Shown here piece by piece: positions 31,966 through 43,369 of a stretch of 64,000 nt of DNA. The stretch's first letter is position 1, and the number at the start of each line of letters is the position of its first letter. The notes under the pieces are model-generated. The model worked only from the letters and a program-made list of their open reading frames with translations. It ran no database searches and was not told the origin of the DNA. The DNA lies in NCBI RefSeq assembly GCF_026151205.1, contig NC_087072.1, positions 24,641,799-24,705,798 on the forward strand, read 5' to 3'. Both the position numbers and the translations under genes were made by a program. The DNA is from Bolinopsis microptera. Taxonomy: Eukaryota; Ctenophora; Tentaculata; Lobata; Bolinopsidae.

Positions 31966-33515
31966 GGGCAATTCGGTAGTGTGGCATAACACGGTTAACG
32001 CACGGTTAAGGCACGGTTAAAGCACAGTTAAGGCACGGTTAAGGCACGGTTAAGGCACAAGGGTTACATAAGGCACGGTTAAGGCACGGTTAAGGCACGG
32101 TTAAGGCACGGTTAAGGCACAAACTGCCCAAAAGCAATCATTATGGTCGCTTAAGGCACGGTTAACACACGGTTAACGCACGGTTGTGGAAATATAACAT
32201 ATAAATATAACATAAGCACGGTTAAGGCACGGCTAGGGAACAAGGGTTACATAAGGCACGGTTGAGACACGGTCACTTAAGGCACGGTTAACGCACAGTT
32301 AAGGCACGGTTAAGGCACAAACTGCCCTAAAGCAACCATTGTGGTCGCGTAAGGCAGCACGCGACGGTTAACGCACGGTTGGGGAAATATAACCTATAAA
32401 CATACAAGTGGTTAACTAAGGCATATGATCTGAATGTGACGATCTGTAAATTTTACAGTGCGATTCCCGCTATAAATAAATTTTCTAATTGTAAAGCAAC
32501 AGTTTGACCGTCCTATATTTAAAATCCTTATCTCGATTAATGATCTCTTCAAGTAACAAGGCTCTTCAAATTAAGTTAACATCTCCTAGAGCTCACACCT
32601 TTTTATTTGAGCGAGGTGATCTACACAACCTACTTCGCAGTCATGTATCAGATCACATCACCCAACCTTGCTGCGTGCTGACACCACCCGCACACCTATC
32701 AATACATGCAAACTTTTGACAGAGCTTGTTTATTTCGGGATATGATCCATGTCAGCTGATCAACGAGATCAAAAGTTTGCATGTATTGATAAGTGTGCGG
32801 GTGGTGTCAGCACGCAGCAAGGTTGGGTGATGTGATCTGATACATGACTGCGAAGTAGGTTGTGTAGATCACCTCGCTCAAATAAAAAGGTGTGAGCTCT
32901 AGGAGATGTTAACTTAATTTGAAGAGCCTTGTTACTTGAAGAGATCATTAATCGAGATAAGGATTTTAAATATAGGACGGTCAAACTGTTGCTTTACAAT
33001 TAGAAAATTTATTTATAGCGGGAATCGCACTGTAAAATTTACAGATCGTCACATTCAGATCATATGCCTTAGTTAACCACTTGTATGTTTATAGGTTATA
33101 TTTCCCCAACCGTGCGTTAACCGTGCCTTAGGCGACCACAATGGTTGCTTTTGGGCAGTTTGTGCCTTATTAACCGTGCCTTAACTGTGCGTTAACCGTG
33201 CCTTAAGTGACCGTGTCTCAACCGTGCCTTATGTAACCCTTGTTCCCTAGCCGTGCCTTAACCGTGCCTCTAGCTTAGTTAACCACTTGTATGTTTATAT
33301 GTTATATTTCCCCAACCGTGCGTTAACCGTGTGTTAACCGTGCCTTAAGCGACCATAATGGTTGCTTTTGGGCAGTTTGTGTCTTAACCGTGCGTTTACC
33401 GTGCCTTAAGAACCGTGCCTTATGTAACCCTTGTGCCTTAACCGTGCCTTAACTGTGCTTTAACCGTGCCTTAACCGTGCGTTAACCGTGTTATGCCACA
33501 CTACCGAATTGCCAA
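31966..33515. mobile_element. ~1.55-kb near-perfect palindrome made of tandem repeats (foldback-like element)
   Basis: Outer ends are inverted copies of GGCAATTCGGTAGTGTGG. Each arm (about 750 bp) has an outer half made of many variants of an 11-bp unit, AAGGCACGGTT, and an inner unique half. The inner halves contain the same 71-codon frame once on each strand (32504-32719 plus, 32769-32984 minus), which reflects the palindrome rather than coding. The centre is a ~45-bp loop at 32721-32767. Long inverted repeats built from short direct repeats are the hallmark of foldback (FB) transposons. Confidence 0.85.
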
Positions 33516-33619
33516 AATCTCACCATGGAGTAATGTAACCGGTCCCTAAAATAGTAAACAATAGCTTCCCTAAAATTATATACAATCTTTCTAGAATCTA
33601 TATTTTACGACAGCTGTCA
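33516..33619. other. Short gap after the palindrome
   Basis: Nothing recognisable; 3' flank of the most distal tail exon on the minus strand. Confidence 0.4.
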
Positions 33620-34068
33620 TCACTCATTAGATTGTTTCTCTCGGAGACCCTTCCGAGTGAACCCCTTTTTCAATGGGGCTGGGGCAACACTATTTCCCAC
33701 GTTCCCCCTTAAACCCAGAGTTTTATCCTCAGAGATCATTGGGGTCGTATCACAGCTAGATGCTTTTTCTCCTATCTTATCACCGACACTCAGAACTTTG
33801 GACAACCTTCTTGTAAAACCACCCAGTTTACTCACGTCTTGGACCTCATTTTTCTTTCTTGCCTTGTTTTTTCGTTTTTTTGATAAGTCCAATCGTGAAG
33901 CAATAGGAGCTGTGTCAGTGGATATCCTGTAGGCGCCTGATCTGAAGCTGATGCCAGATAAACGTTTATTTTCAACTTTACGTTCTGGATCCAGATCAAT
34001 ATCCATTAAGTCCATGTCCGTGATAGATGAGTCTGAAGAATCACTGCCGGACGATAGACAATCATCGA
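33620..34068 (-). CDS. Candidate alternative cytoplasmic-tail exon H (149 aa)
   Basis: A strong acceptor (TTCTTTCTCAG) at 34069 is followed by an open frame that enters in phase 1 and runs to TGA at 33620. The peptide starts with an acidic-serine patch (DDCLSSGSDSSDSSITD), then FRSGAY, a lysine/arginine cluster (KKRKNKARKKNE), and a C-terminal KKGFTRKGLREK. It shares two motifs with exon G. It is hydrophilic throughout, with many possible phosphorylation sites, as expected for a GPCR tail. Inferred to be the most distal tail option of the receptor at 55.2-59.8 kb; it could instead be the end of an unrelated gene whose other exons I cannot see. Confidence 0.6.
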
Positions 34069-34498
34069 CTGAGAAAGAAGGGAAATGAGGAGGTAAGAAT
34101 GCAGTTATTACATGCTGTTATTCAGACGATGCTATTGCTGTCAAATGCGTGGGATCTCTGAGTTTGAGCCCGACTTGAAACCCAAAAAACTGCATTCAAA
34201 CACTTCGAACATGGATTAAAATGCGTTCATTCAATTTTAGGAGAATGTTTGGTACAATTTTTGTAACAATGACGAAACTAAGTTGTAAAATGTTCATACA
34301 ATTTACAAATCAACATCCACATTTATATTATAGTATTATAGAGGTATTTTACTCAACAACATCTATTTGAAGCTGATGTAGTTACTGAATCCATCTACAA
34401 AATATGTCAACAGGTTTTTTTTATATTAAAACTCTATAACATGCAGCATAGTACATTTAAGATATTAATTATGATTCATAATACATCAAATTATCAAA

Positions 34499-35262
34499 TT
34501 AAATGATGTCCTGATCAGAATCACCTCCATGATCCACATCAGGCCCACAACCAGTCCCTACACTCTCGAAACTGTCAGTACCACCCAAGGTGTCAGATCC
34601 TACTCCAGAGTCTACATTAACACCTTCATTAACAGTTTCCTCTTCCTTGCTGGCCATTCTTTCAAGCTTCTGCACTTGTAATCGAGCCTGTTCCGCTTTT
34701 AGGGCCAGCTTTTCCCTCAACCCCTTTCTCAGATACCCTTTAGTTGGAGCAGGCTGTTTCTCAACAAATCCTGGTTCTACGTCTGATAGAGATGAGGTGT
34801 GGTGGTTACGAGACACTGGTGATGTTTGATGGTTAACGAACACAGTGGACCCTAACCCCGCCAGTTTTGCTGCCTCGGAGACCACACCAAAGAAAGTCTC
34901 CTGGTACTTGCCAGTGGCAACGTACAGTGAAGTTTGTGTAGCGATAAGGTTGTTTAAGATAAGGGAGTCTGGTTGTTGTTTCCCGTTGCAGACCATCAAG
35001 CTTTCAGTGCTTGAACCTGTTGCTGGTGAACTATTGCTCTGTTTCAGTGACCTTGGTTTGGGTTTTGTAGGGACTCTAAAGCTAAAGGCAGACCCGGAAA
35101 AATTGAAATTAAGGGAATTAAAGAAAAGGTCAGCATGTTTCAGGTCCTGAGAGGTCTCCCTAAGATATGTCCCAGTTCTAAAGTTCACTACACTTCTTCT
35201 AGGTTGTGGAGGGCAGTGTTCCTGCTCCTTGCTGCTCTCAATTAGTGTTTCTAATCTCCTGC
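34499..35262 (-). CDS. Candidate alternative cytoplasmic-tail exon G (254 aa)
   Basis: Acceptor CATCGTCATACAG at 35263, phase 1 entry, open to TAA at 34499. It begins RRLETLIESSKEQ, then NFRTGTYLRE, serine/threonine-rich segments, the motif PAPTKGYLRKGLREK, a likely short coiled coil (LALKAEQARLQVQKLERM) and an acidic C-terminus ending DQDII. It is the longest tail option. The C-terminal D-x-hydrophobic end could be a class III PDZ ligand. Motifs FR(T/S)G(T/A)Y and RKGLREK are shared with exon H, suggesting exon duplication. Confidence 0.6.
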
Positions 35263-36396
35263 CTGTATGACGATGAGGAGTTTAAATATGAACTGGACAC
35301 GATTCGTTAACAGCTTAACTGATTGATTAAATTTAACGAAGACACTTAACAGATTTTTTTAAAATTACCAACATTCCAACAATCTTACATTCTAATTATG
35401 ATAATATGGTGGACACTGGATAACAAAACATCACTTGTGATCACGATTTGTATAGTTGATTTTATAAGTTATGTATTTCCTAAACATACTGGGACATGAA
35501 CTTTTTCTACTGGTGCTTCACTCACAATTATCACTTTGTGTAATGATTATGGATGCTGCACTTTCATTTTTCACGATGCTTAACTATTATTAAGGAAAAA
35601 TAACACCAGAACATTTAATATTATGCTGAAGAATATACTCTCAAAATTGACATATTATGATAACAACAGTAAAAATGCTAAAATTCCTTGTTTTGAAAAT
35701 TCGGATTAAATGTTAAATTAAGACCAAGGTTAATCATGAGGAGGTGATTGATTTTCATTTTCTTCTTGAGCAAAAAATTTACCTAGGTAGTTCAAAATTG
35801 TGCAAAATGTTGGCAATGGTAACATTTATTTACAACGGAAATATGGGTCACCTCCCCACAATTACCATCGTTCATCAAACACAATATAATGGTTCGAAAG
35901 AGGAACAATTTTCAATTATTGTTTTTTAAGACAAAACTAAAATTAAAACATCTAATGGTAGTATCAGTGCCTTGAAAGAACCCAGTCAACAAAAAGTCTA
36001 AAATATGGAAAATAGCGCTAATGATACTTTTACCCGCAGTAAGATAATAACTAGAACAACTAAAAACACCTCATGTCGCTTTTGAAAATTCCAGTGCTAA
36101 GTAAGATATCACTAACAACAATGGTACTTGTAAAATAAAGTATTCAATTATATTTACAAAAGAAAAATAAGGTTAAGGACGTCTGCTGATCGAATTTCGG
36201 CCAAAAAATACGAAGCTGAAATTTAAAGTTGACATTACATTATGTCTGCTAGTTGTAAAGTATTGATAATCTTTAGGAGTCTCATAGACAAGCCCAAGAC
36301 GCATCTCACGAAAAAATTGAGCGTAAATTAATGATGTTGGATAATTTAGCAGGCGTCCTAACTATAGACACAAAAACAAGTGCTGAAAACATACAA
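35263..36396. other. Intervening DNA between tail exons G and F
   Basis: AT-rich, no convincing exon. A plus-strand frame at 35744-35929 resembles nothing known. A minus-strand AATAAA lies near 35825, downstream of exon F's stop. Confidence 0.4.
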
Positions 36397-36959
36397 TCAA
36401 CTGCCCGCTTCCTCTAACACAACACCATTACCCGTGATCTGAGGTTGCTGCTGCACATAAAAGTCACTTTCACGACACGGCACGTCCCGACACGGCACTT
36501 CACGACACGGCACGTCGCGACACGGCACGTCACGACACGGCACGTCACGACACGGCACTTCACGACACGGCACGTCGCGACACGGCACGTCACGACACGA
36601 CACGTCACGACACGGTACGTCACAACACAGCACGTCACGACACGGCACGTCGCGACACGGCACGTCACGACAAACCACGCCATTTGAGTTTTCAACTTCC
36701 TCTCTAAGGGGATTGCGAGCAACGAAAGTGTCCGGGGCGGGTAATAGAACCCCAAGGCCGTCTCCTCGACTCGACGACATTGTTAAGACTTGAGTCTGGC
36801 CTAAGCCTTCTTCCTTACCTTCAACACCGACCTTCATCTTCCCGACAAAAGTCTTAGCGATGGCTTCGCCCTTGTTATGGCTGGCGGCGATGATGAAGTC
36901 TTGGGCTGCTTTTTCGACAGGAGTGAGGCGATGTCGGGTGCTGATCAACTTACGGGGAC
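36397..36959 (-). CDS. Candidate alternative cytoplasmic-tail exon F (187 aa) with CRDVP repeats
   Basis: Acceptor TTTTCCCCAATAG at 36960, phase 1 entry (PRKLISTRHRLTPVEKAAQD), open to TAG at 36397. The middle is an array of about 14 pentapeptides CRDVP/CREVP encoded by a 15-bp minisatellite; the end is QITGNGVVLEEAGS. Cysteine every fifth residue in a cytosolic segment could give palmitoylation or metal binding; this is speculation. The 15-bp period keeps the frame. Confidence 0.58.
36474..36672. repeat. 15-bp coding minisatellite in tail exon F
   Basis: About 14 units of CACGACACGGCACGT-type sequence with small variants (GTCGCGA, CTTCACGA). Variants change D to E but preserve C, R, V and P in most units, which hints at selection for the peptide. 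Confidence 0.85.
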
Positions 36960-37653
36960 CTATTGGGGAAAAGTTGTCAGAGAATTTGTCAGAATTCTTG
37001 AATCTATATTATTTAGAATGAAACGAAATAGAGTAATTTTTGACTGCTGATTATGTGAGCTCATTTGATTATCTCTGTGTTACACAACTATCTTAATATA
37101 ATAACTTAGCAAAAAATCAATTTGTTATAAATCCATCTCACACTTAAATCACACATGCCTTTGTTTTTTATTGACATGGAGGGTGGATCGATAGAATTGA
37201 CCCTTTTGAGTGTCATGTGCTTAGCCCATATTACATGGCGCTAAGCACAACAGTAAAAAACACAGTAAAAAACAGCGCACTTTACCATCCAATTTGAAAA
37301 TATCTCACTTGTGATTCAGAAACAGCGTTTGTTAAAAAAGCAAATGCTTTGAAGTGAATAAATAAATAATAAATGATTATATTTGTAAATAATTTGTTTC
37401 AATCACTTTCTTCAGCAGCAGCAAAATTAGAATCGGAAACTATGCCAATAAATTAAAACCATCACAATAGAGGCTGATTGGCCACACAAATGGTAGACGA
37501 TAGAAGAAGGACAAGACGTCACGAGGCTGACACTTATTGTTGCCTCACTTCTTACGCCCAGATAAACATTACTACCACTACTACTAACCAACTACACTAA
37601 ACTACAGCATTGTTATAAAACGATGAAACACCACATGCTGGTAGAACCTGCAG
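36960..37653. other. Intervening DNA between tail exons F and E
   Basis: Nothing recognised. A minus-strand AATAAA lies at about 37.17 kb, about 490 bp past exon E's stop. Confidence 0.4.
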
Positions 37654-37796
37654 CTACGCCTCCGAATCGTCCTCAGAAATGACTGTTATTCTGGAGGAGA
37701 TAGAGCTTGCGTTTCTCAGCTTTACATCTGACATTCTGACTGTACTGCCTGTACTGACGGCCCCATTTTCGGCGGTCGAATCGTAGTTCACATTTA
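37654..37796 (-). CDS. Candidate alternative cytoplasmic-tail exon E (47 aa)
   Basis: Acceptor AAACTATTCCACAG at 37797 and phase 1 entry give VNVNYDSTAENGAVSTG, then a serine-rich stretch (RNASSISSRITVI) and an acidic end SEDDSEA before TAG. Dense Ser/Thr beside basic and acidic residues suits kinase and arrestin regulation of a receptor tail. Its start resembles that of exon D (VNPDYQS). Confidence 0.55.
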
Positions 37797-38432
37797 CTGT
37801 GGAATAGTTTTCATGCTATGCTGTGGTTCCTAGAAATCAAAACTTGTTGTTTGATGTGGTCGGGTGTGTTGAAGTGCGGTGAATTTTATTATTTCTGTTA
37901 TTACAACATGCCGAGACAAAGGATATAGAGACCCGAGGTTTTTAAAATAATAGAAATTCAATGATAAACGGAAAGTGAGTGCAGATAATCTTACAAATTT
38001 TGGATTTCAGGACAGTGATCAATAAGTCATTGATATGCATGATCACTGACATTGAAAGGACAAAGCATGCATTGAAACATCAAGATTAAACAATTCCTTC
38101 ATGATCATCATAACAATGACATATTAATACCAAAACATCACTATGAATAGGATGACATTGACAGTATAGAGAGGGTTAACGTCTAAACACGAACTTTTGA
38201 ATCATGCGGTGCGAAAAGGGAATGTTTTACACATCTACAGAGTATGAAGAATGACCTCATGATATTTCAATTTTCATACTTATTAATTATCTGATTTTCA
38301 ATTAGTCCTTCCCGGCAACTATGTCATCTGGTGAAAATGGTTTTATTTGAGTTGAGTGCTATTCAGCTATTACAGTAGGTTATTTCAGCAACTTTTATCA
38401 TTTAAACTCATACCAATAAAATATCTGGCGTA
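37797..38432. other. Intervening DNA between tail exons E and D
   Basis: No exon or repeat recognised. Confidence 0.35.
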
Positions 38433-38626
38433 TTATGGATAAAATTGATAATAACCGAACAGAGGGTGCCGGTCACCATGGTTACCTAGGTTAATGATTC
38501 TCGTTCTTGTTTTGTTCAGATTTCTAGTTATTTGTCTGTCACTGTCCCTTCTGTTGACACCCTGGCTATAAGTCCGGGAAGGTATTTCCACTTCGGATGT
38601 TTCTGGTGACTGGTAGTCAGGGTTAA
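38433..38626 (-). CDS. Candidate alternative cytoplasmic-tail exon D (64 aa)
   Basis: Acceptor ATACCTCTTCCTACAG at 38627, phase 1 entry (VNPDYQSPETSEVEIPSRTY), hydrophilic to the TAA at 38433. An internal CCTAG/GTAACC donor near 38.487 kb is also in phase 1, so the exon could either terminate or splice on to the next tail exon. Confidence 0.48.
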
Positions 38627-39364
38627 CTGTAGGAAGAGGTATTTTACCAGGACAAGATCCGTGCTCAAGTGTGCTATAGCTCTTATTGTATAAATACATG
38701 AGAGTAGCAAGATTAAGAGGTGTGCTGTTAGTAAAATTAAGTCAGGACTCAGCAATACTCGATACCTCACATTATTTCTCTCACTGCACAATTTCCGACT
38801 CGATTACATACGCACTGAGTAAAAATCTCAATGGAATACTAAATCTCGCTTAATTTTGACTTTGACGATTAGTAACAGATACTAAAATTAATTAATGACG
38901 TAATTAACTTCGTGTTTGGTGTGATAAATCCATGATATAACCTTTGGTAATGCGCGCGCAAATAGTTATAGTGAACGCAGAAATTTCAAATTGAATCAAG
39001 ATTTCTACATTGCGCCGTACGTTTATAAGGAATTGGAAATGCACATACAACTCGCCTTCCGTGCATGCTTGTCGACGATCTTGCTGTTCTTTCTGAATGT
39101 ATTCGCACAGATTCCCAAGCACCAAAAGAACATTCCAGCATGCGTGCTAAAGAATTTCGTGCTAGATCCCAAGATTATCTTAAACTGCTCACTCAAGATT
39201 ATCATAGTCTTTTGCGAGATAAAAATAGACCTCAGTTTTTCTAATTGGAAGACAAAGAGATACCGCCGACATTCGGTGATATTCGAAACGAAGTGTGAGA
39301 TCTTTTTTCTAATTTGATCTTGAATGGATCACGGTACAATTATCGCTTCCTACTCATCTAAAGA

Positions 39365-39501
39365 CTAAACCACTCTGATAAAGATACGAATCGAAATTCG
39401 ATGCACTGAATTGAGTCTGTATAAGTGTATATTCTTCAAAACCTCAGTAAGTGAAAATAAAACTGGTGCTACCTCCTCTAATGAGCTCTTGAAAATTACC
39501 T
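39365..39501 (-). CDS. Weak candidate tail exon D0 (45 aa)
   Basis: A good acceptor (TCATTTCTCATTTCAG at 39502) and phase 1 entry give EVIFKSSLEEVAPVLFSLTE, then an Ile/Arg-rich end to TAG. The composition is less tail-like than that of the other exons and chance is a serious alternative. Confidence 0.3.
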
Positions 39502-41621
39502 CTGAAATGAGAAATGACCTGATTGAATGGAAAATCTTGGCCCGCCTACCACTAACTCGTACAAAATAGTGAAAATAGTAGTGGCAGTGCAATGTCGAAT
39601 GATGAAATGACTAATAACTTCTAGATTGTTCTCGGACCTCATTCTTCTACAATCACGTCTGCCGATGGGCTTAAGAGGACAACATCCATTAAACTTCCCC
39701 TCTTTGGGTACACCAGAATGTCTGTTTTATAAAACAGATGGGTTATTACATGTCTAGGGCTACATGTACCGGTATTGTGATCGACAGACTTTAATGTGGC
39801 ACGTGGTATCTTTCGTCTTAGTACATAATAAACAGCTGGCCAACATTACTTTCAATCACGCTACCGTTTAAATTTGGAGCGTAATGTTCAGTGCGAGAAT
39901 TAATCAAATTCAAATTAATCTGACTAATTGGGTGGACTGTCGTGTTAAATCAGCAGGTAATTTTGACAATTAGTTAATACATCCGCGCTAGCCCTCAACA
40001 ATGCCTGTAGTCGTCGTGTAATGAAGGCAGTAACAAATTGGCAGTGTTTTAGTTCAGTTCAAGTGTTCAACGTTTTAATTAGGTCTAATAAAAGCTAAGA
40101 TTATAGTGTTACAGTTACACGCTGTTTTCAATTATAGCGTGTCAGACCACTTGGTTGGAAAACTCTTCCAACAGTTTAAAAGTTAACATGATGGGCTTCG
40201 TGTTAAAGGTATGGAACCCAAAACTAACAACCCCGGCCTCGTACAAGCAAATTCTTGAAATAACGTTTCTTTGCGTCACGTACCGTTTAGCCAGGCCTGG
40301 GGTCTAATGGTTCGTAATTTAATTTCCTTTCAGAGGTTCAAATCTAGAGAAGAGCATTCTCAAAATCCAGCAATAAGGAAAGTTGCGTACTGTTTTAAAT
40401 TAGGCGATGAAATTTCTAGATGTCATATGTTATCTAGAAATGTCTAGAAATGTCAGCACTCACTATTTGGGAATTACGATTTTGTTTTCGATATTTATCA
40501 ACCAAAGCAACCACTTATTCAATTTATGCCAAGAATGAAGTCGAGAACAACGCAATTAAAGAATTTAGATGGAAGCTGTTCAATAATTTTATCACTCAAA
40601 ATAATTTCAAGAATGACACACATTTACCACAATCTTCAGCTATCTGGTGTCAAAGGAGGAGGATTGCGAGGATAGGGGTCCTGGAAAATATGAACTTGGT
40701 GAAATTCTTTAAAAAATTATCGAGTTCTTGGACGATGTTAATAATATGGGAATGCCAATTGTGACATTTATCAAATAGCTGAGGTCATGAGCATGTAACT
40801 GATTTTGAAAACACAGATTGATTTTATTTGCGACTGATAGAGCTTGAATTATTCTAATCGACTAGCTTGTGTCCCGTGTCTTCGCTACCTGGAAGCAGAT
40901 GGCATATTTTACTCTATCACTAGAGGTTAATGTCTTCACCGAATATAGAAGACAATCATGTTCAGCTATAACACTATAAATCGTCCAATATAACACCTAT
41001 AATATACGGCTGGTATCGGATATAAAAAACGTGATGGCAGGTCTAGAGTTGACAAGAAACCTAAATTATATCCTCAAACCTTCCAAATATAATAGGATGA
41101 CCTGAACTAAGTAATTACAAGCCAAATAGAGAGGTTGACAGGGACTAAAGTGCATTACGCCACACCAGTTCATATCCTGTTGTCTACTTGTCAAGTGTCA
41201 AATACTAATTGAAATATCTAATCTAGGTACGTTCAATAATCAATATCTTGCACAGTTTTACCCCAAATAACCCACAATGACGAAACTTCTATAGTGAAGT
41301 ATTTCAGCAGAACCCTTTGATATAAGCCATACTGGCATTCCACGTCACAGACACCAGAAATCAACACACATTGTGGAACTATAACACGGATGCTTCTTAT
41401 AGCATGTTCGATCATTGTGAGGTTTCTCTTAAAGTTAATGAGTTGTTTTAGGTTTTACGCCGTCACAAATAAAATGAATTTGGAAAAGGATAATTTAGAC
41501 CTTTTTCTTTCGACATCAAGTGAAAAAATGATATTCATGCAAAATCGTACAGTAAATTTATAAGAATAATGCTCTATAGCTCCTCGATAATAACGCTGTC
41601 CACTCACATCATTCTTTAATC
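39502..41621. other. Intervening DNA
   Basis: AT-rich; small open frames on both strands (for example 40450-40764 plus) show no recognisable domain. Confidence 0.35.
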
Positions 41622-41878
41622 TCACACACCACACGACACGGTACTTTGGACGCGCGCCATATTGCACTTCTCGCGCCCCGCACTGCCCATCACACGTGCG
41701 CTCACAGTCTTGTTCAGGGCCCGAGGAATGCCTCCGTTCAGAGCCCGCGGAACTCCTTTACCCGGAGGTCGGGAAAAGGAGTCCGTCTGGACGAGTTGGG
41801 ATGTGTTGCTGGCTGCTGTTAGGTCGTTATCGTCCAGAACCACTTCCAGAGATCGAGAAGATTTGTACTTCTTCTGGG
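41622..41878 (-). CDS. Candidate alternative cytoplasmic-tail exon C (85 aa)
   Basis: Acceptor CCCGTTTAATTCAG at 41879 and phase 1 entry give AQKKYKSSRSLEVVLDDNDL, a Ser/Thr-rich centre (ASNTSQLVQTDSFSRPP) and two related GVPRALN/GIPRALN words, ending STVSCGV before TGA. Basic start followed by acidic and Ser/Thr patches is typical of receptor tails. Plus-strand frames here are shadows. Confidence 0.55.
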
Positions 41879-42329
41879 CTGAATTAAACGGGATATAATA
41901 TATGTGGTTGAATTCTCCTTAGTTTGTTTGAATGAGTAGGTACCCTGATCGTACAGTAACAATATGGAACTTGGACAATGGACGAGTAACACGCTTACAT
42001 CATGGACAGATTTTGTATACGACAGACAGAACATTTCCATCTAAAACCGAACAGAATTTATACAAGTTGATTTCACGGAACCAGCAGCAAATTTACCAGC
42101 GTTCAGGTTTAACCGGTAACCGGTCAGCGTTTTGACAAATGAAAACTGATATTATATTTCATTACTTCTTACTTTCTTAGGAACTTAGGAAGGGGAGCAA
42201 AAGTGTTTAATCACACCACTGTCAACAGCTAGATCAAATCAACGATTTTCAGCGGAAAAAACTCATCATAAAATAATCAACCCAGCAGAAAATAAACAGC
42301 TCCCTCACACTCATTTTGCCTACTCATTT

Positions 42330-42428
42330 TCAGGTGATGAGGTCATCAACTCGAGTGACTTCGTCATTTTTCATCATGACAAGTGTAGTTGCCGCGACCG
42401 CCGGACAGGGGCTCGATGGTTCCGCCGA
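42330..42428 (-). CDS. Candidate terminal exon B2 (32 aa), partner of exon B1
   Basis: Acceptor CCGTGTATCTCTCAG at 42429. Read in phase 0, the only phase that matches the donor of exon B1, it gives SAEPSSPCPAVAATTLVMMK and ends DEVTRVDDLIT before TGA. Confidence 0.45.
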   Translation of the reverse strand, partial: SAEPSSPCPAVAATTLVMMKNDEVTRVDDLIT

Positions 42429-43100
42429 CTGAGAGATACACGGTGGGTGTGACCTTTAAGTTTAACCACCATATCCATAAGATCATCAAGTTTTGGGATG
42501 TTAAAAAATAAGATATATAAAATGCAGCGCACACAGTGCTCCGTTATAAAGACATTTTCACCGTTACAGTTTGTATTTTAGAACGTATAGAAAGAGGAGT
42601 GTATAATTCCGGCCAGCAATGCACCTGTTGTTCTTGTCAACGAGTTGCTGCATGCTCGGTCGAATTGGGTTGATAAAGGAAATAATTGTGAAGGAATGTA
42701 CCAAAAGTCAAGACGGATAAATGTGGAAATTACACACAAGTTCAGCAATATCTTACATATTCTATTCGCATTGAATATTTACATTGGTATCTGATATTCA
42801 CAATGGCTACCGTTAATGTAAAAAGCATTTCCAGAATAAAGTAAAAGATTGGATCCACCTGACAGTCTTAACAAACTAGGCGACTAGACACTTGTGTTCA
42901 ATTATTAATTTCATCGGATTTATCCTTAACTTAAAGATATACCCTCGAACTCAAGTTCTTAGAAAGTAAAGCTGCTATTGTATTTGAGATGTAACAACCA
43001 GAATATATCCAATGCTAGGAAGTTACACACTGTTCACTGTTCAGGTATGAACAATTGCAACTCTACAAGAAGGAAAGCACACTCCTGCTCTAATACTCAC

Positions 43101-43369
43101 CTTCCTACGTAGATGATATCTATTATTTGTAGGTCGCAGAAAAGTGCCCGCGTTTGTCACATTAGTCCCGGCGCGCACCATATTCCCAGAGCCGCCATTA
43201 CAAGTATTGGCATTTATACGACGTTCTATCCGAGGTGAAAACATTGGAGAAGGAGCCCCATTTTTTGCGCCGCGGACCATAGTGCCTTGTGGAGACGTGT
43301 GAGGAGACGCAGCCGGAGAAGCAGCCTGCACCATCTCGCTCATCTCAGAATATAAGTGCTCGGAAGGAC
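43101..43369 (-). CDS. Candidate internal tail exon B1 (90 codons)
   Basis: Acceptor TTCAACCTCCATAG at 43370, phase 1 entry (PSEHLYSEMSEMVQAASPAA), proline-directed serines (SPHTSPQG, APSPMFSPR), then a perfect donor AAG/GTGAGT in phase 0 at 43100. Its exit phase suits exon B2 and no other tail exon, so B1+B2 forms a two-exon tail. If unspliced it runs 19 codons further to a stop at 43041. Confidence 0.55.

Larger units (their letters stand above)
21663..31970 (-). repeat. Right arm of the ~23-kb inverted duplication
   Basis: Inverted counterpart of 8960-16315. It is longer because of private insertions: R1 copy 3 (27777-29903), an internal duplication in the LINE fragment, a 20-bp minisatellite in receptor intron 2, and about 0.8 kb at 31.01-31.82 kb. 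Its outer limit coincides with the start of the palindrome at 31.97 kb. Confidence 0.88.

Noticed and set aside
32504-32984. Identical 71-codon proteins on both strands
   Set aside because: An automatic result of the palindrome; no domain or start context supports coding.
39023-39205. 60-codon minus-strand frame as another tail exon
   Set aside because: Available acceptors give phase 0 or 2, not the phase 1 needed to join the receptor core.
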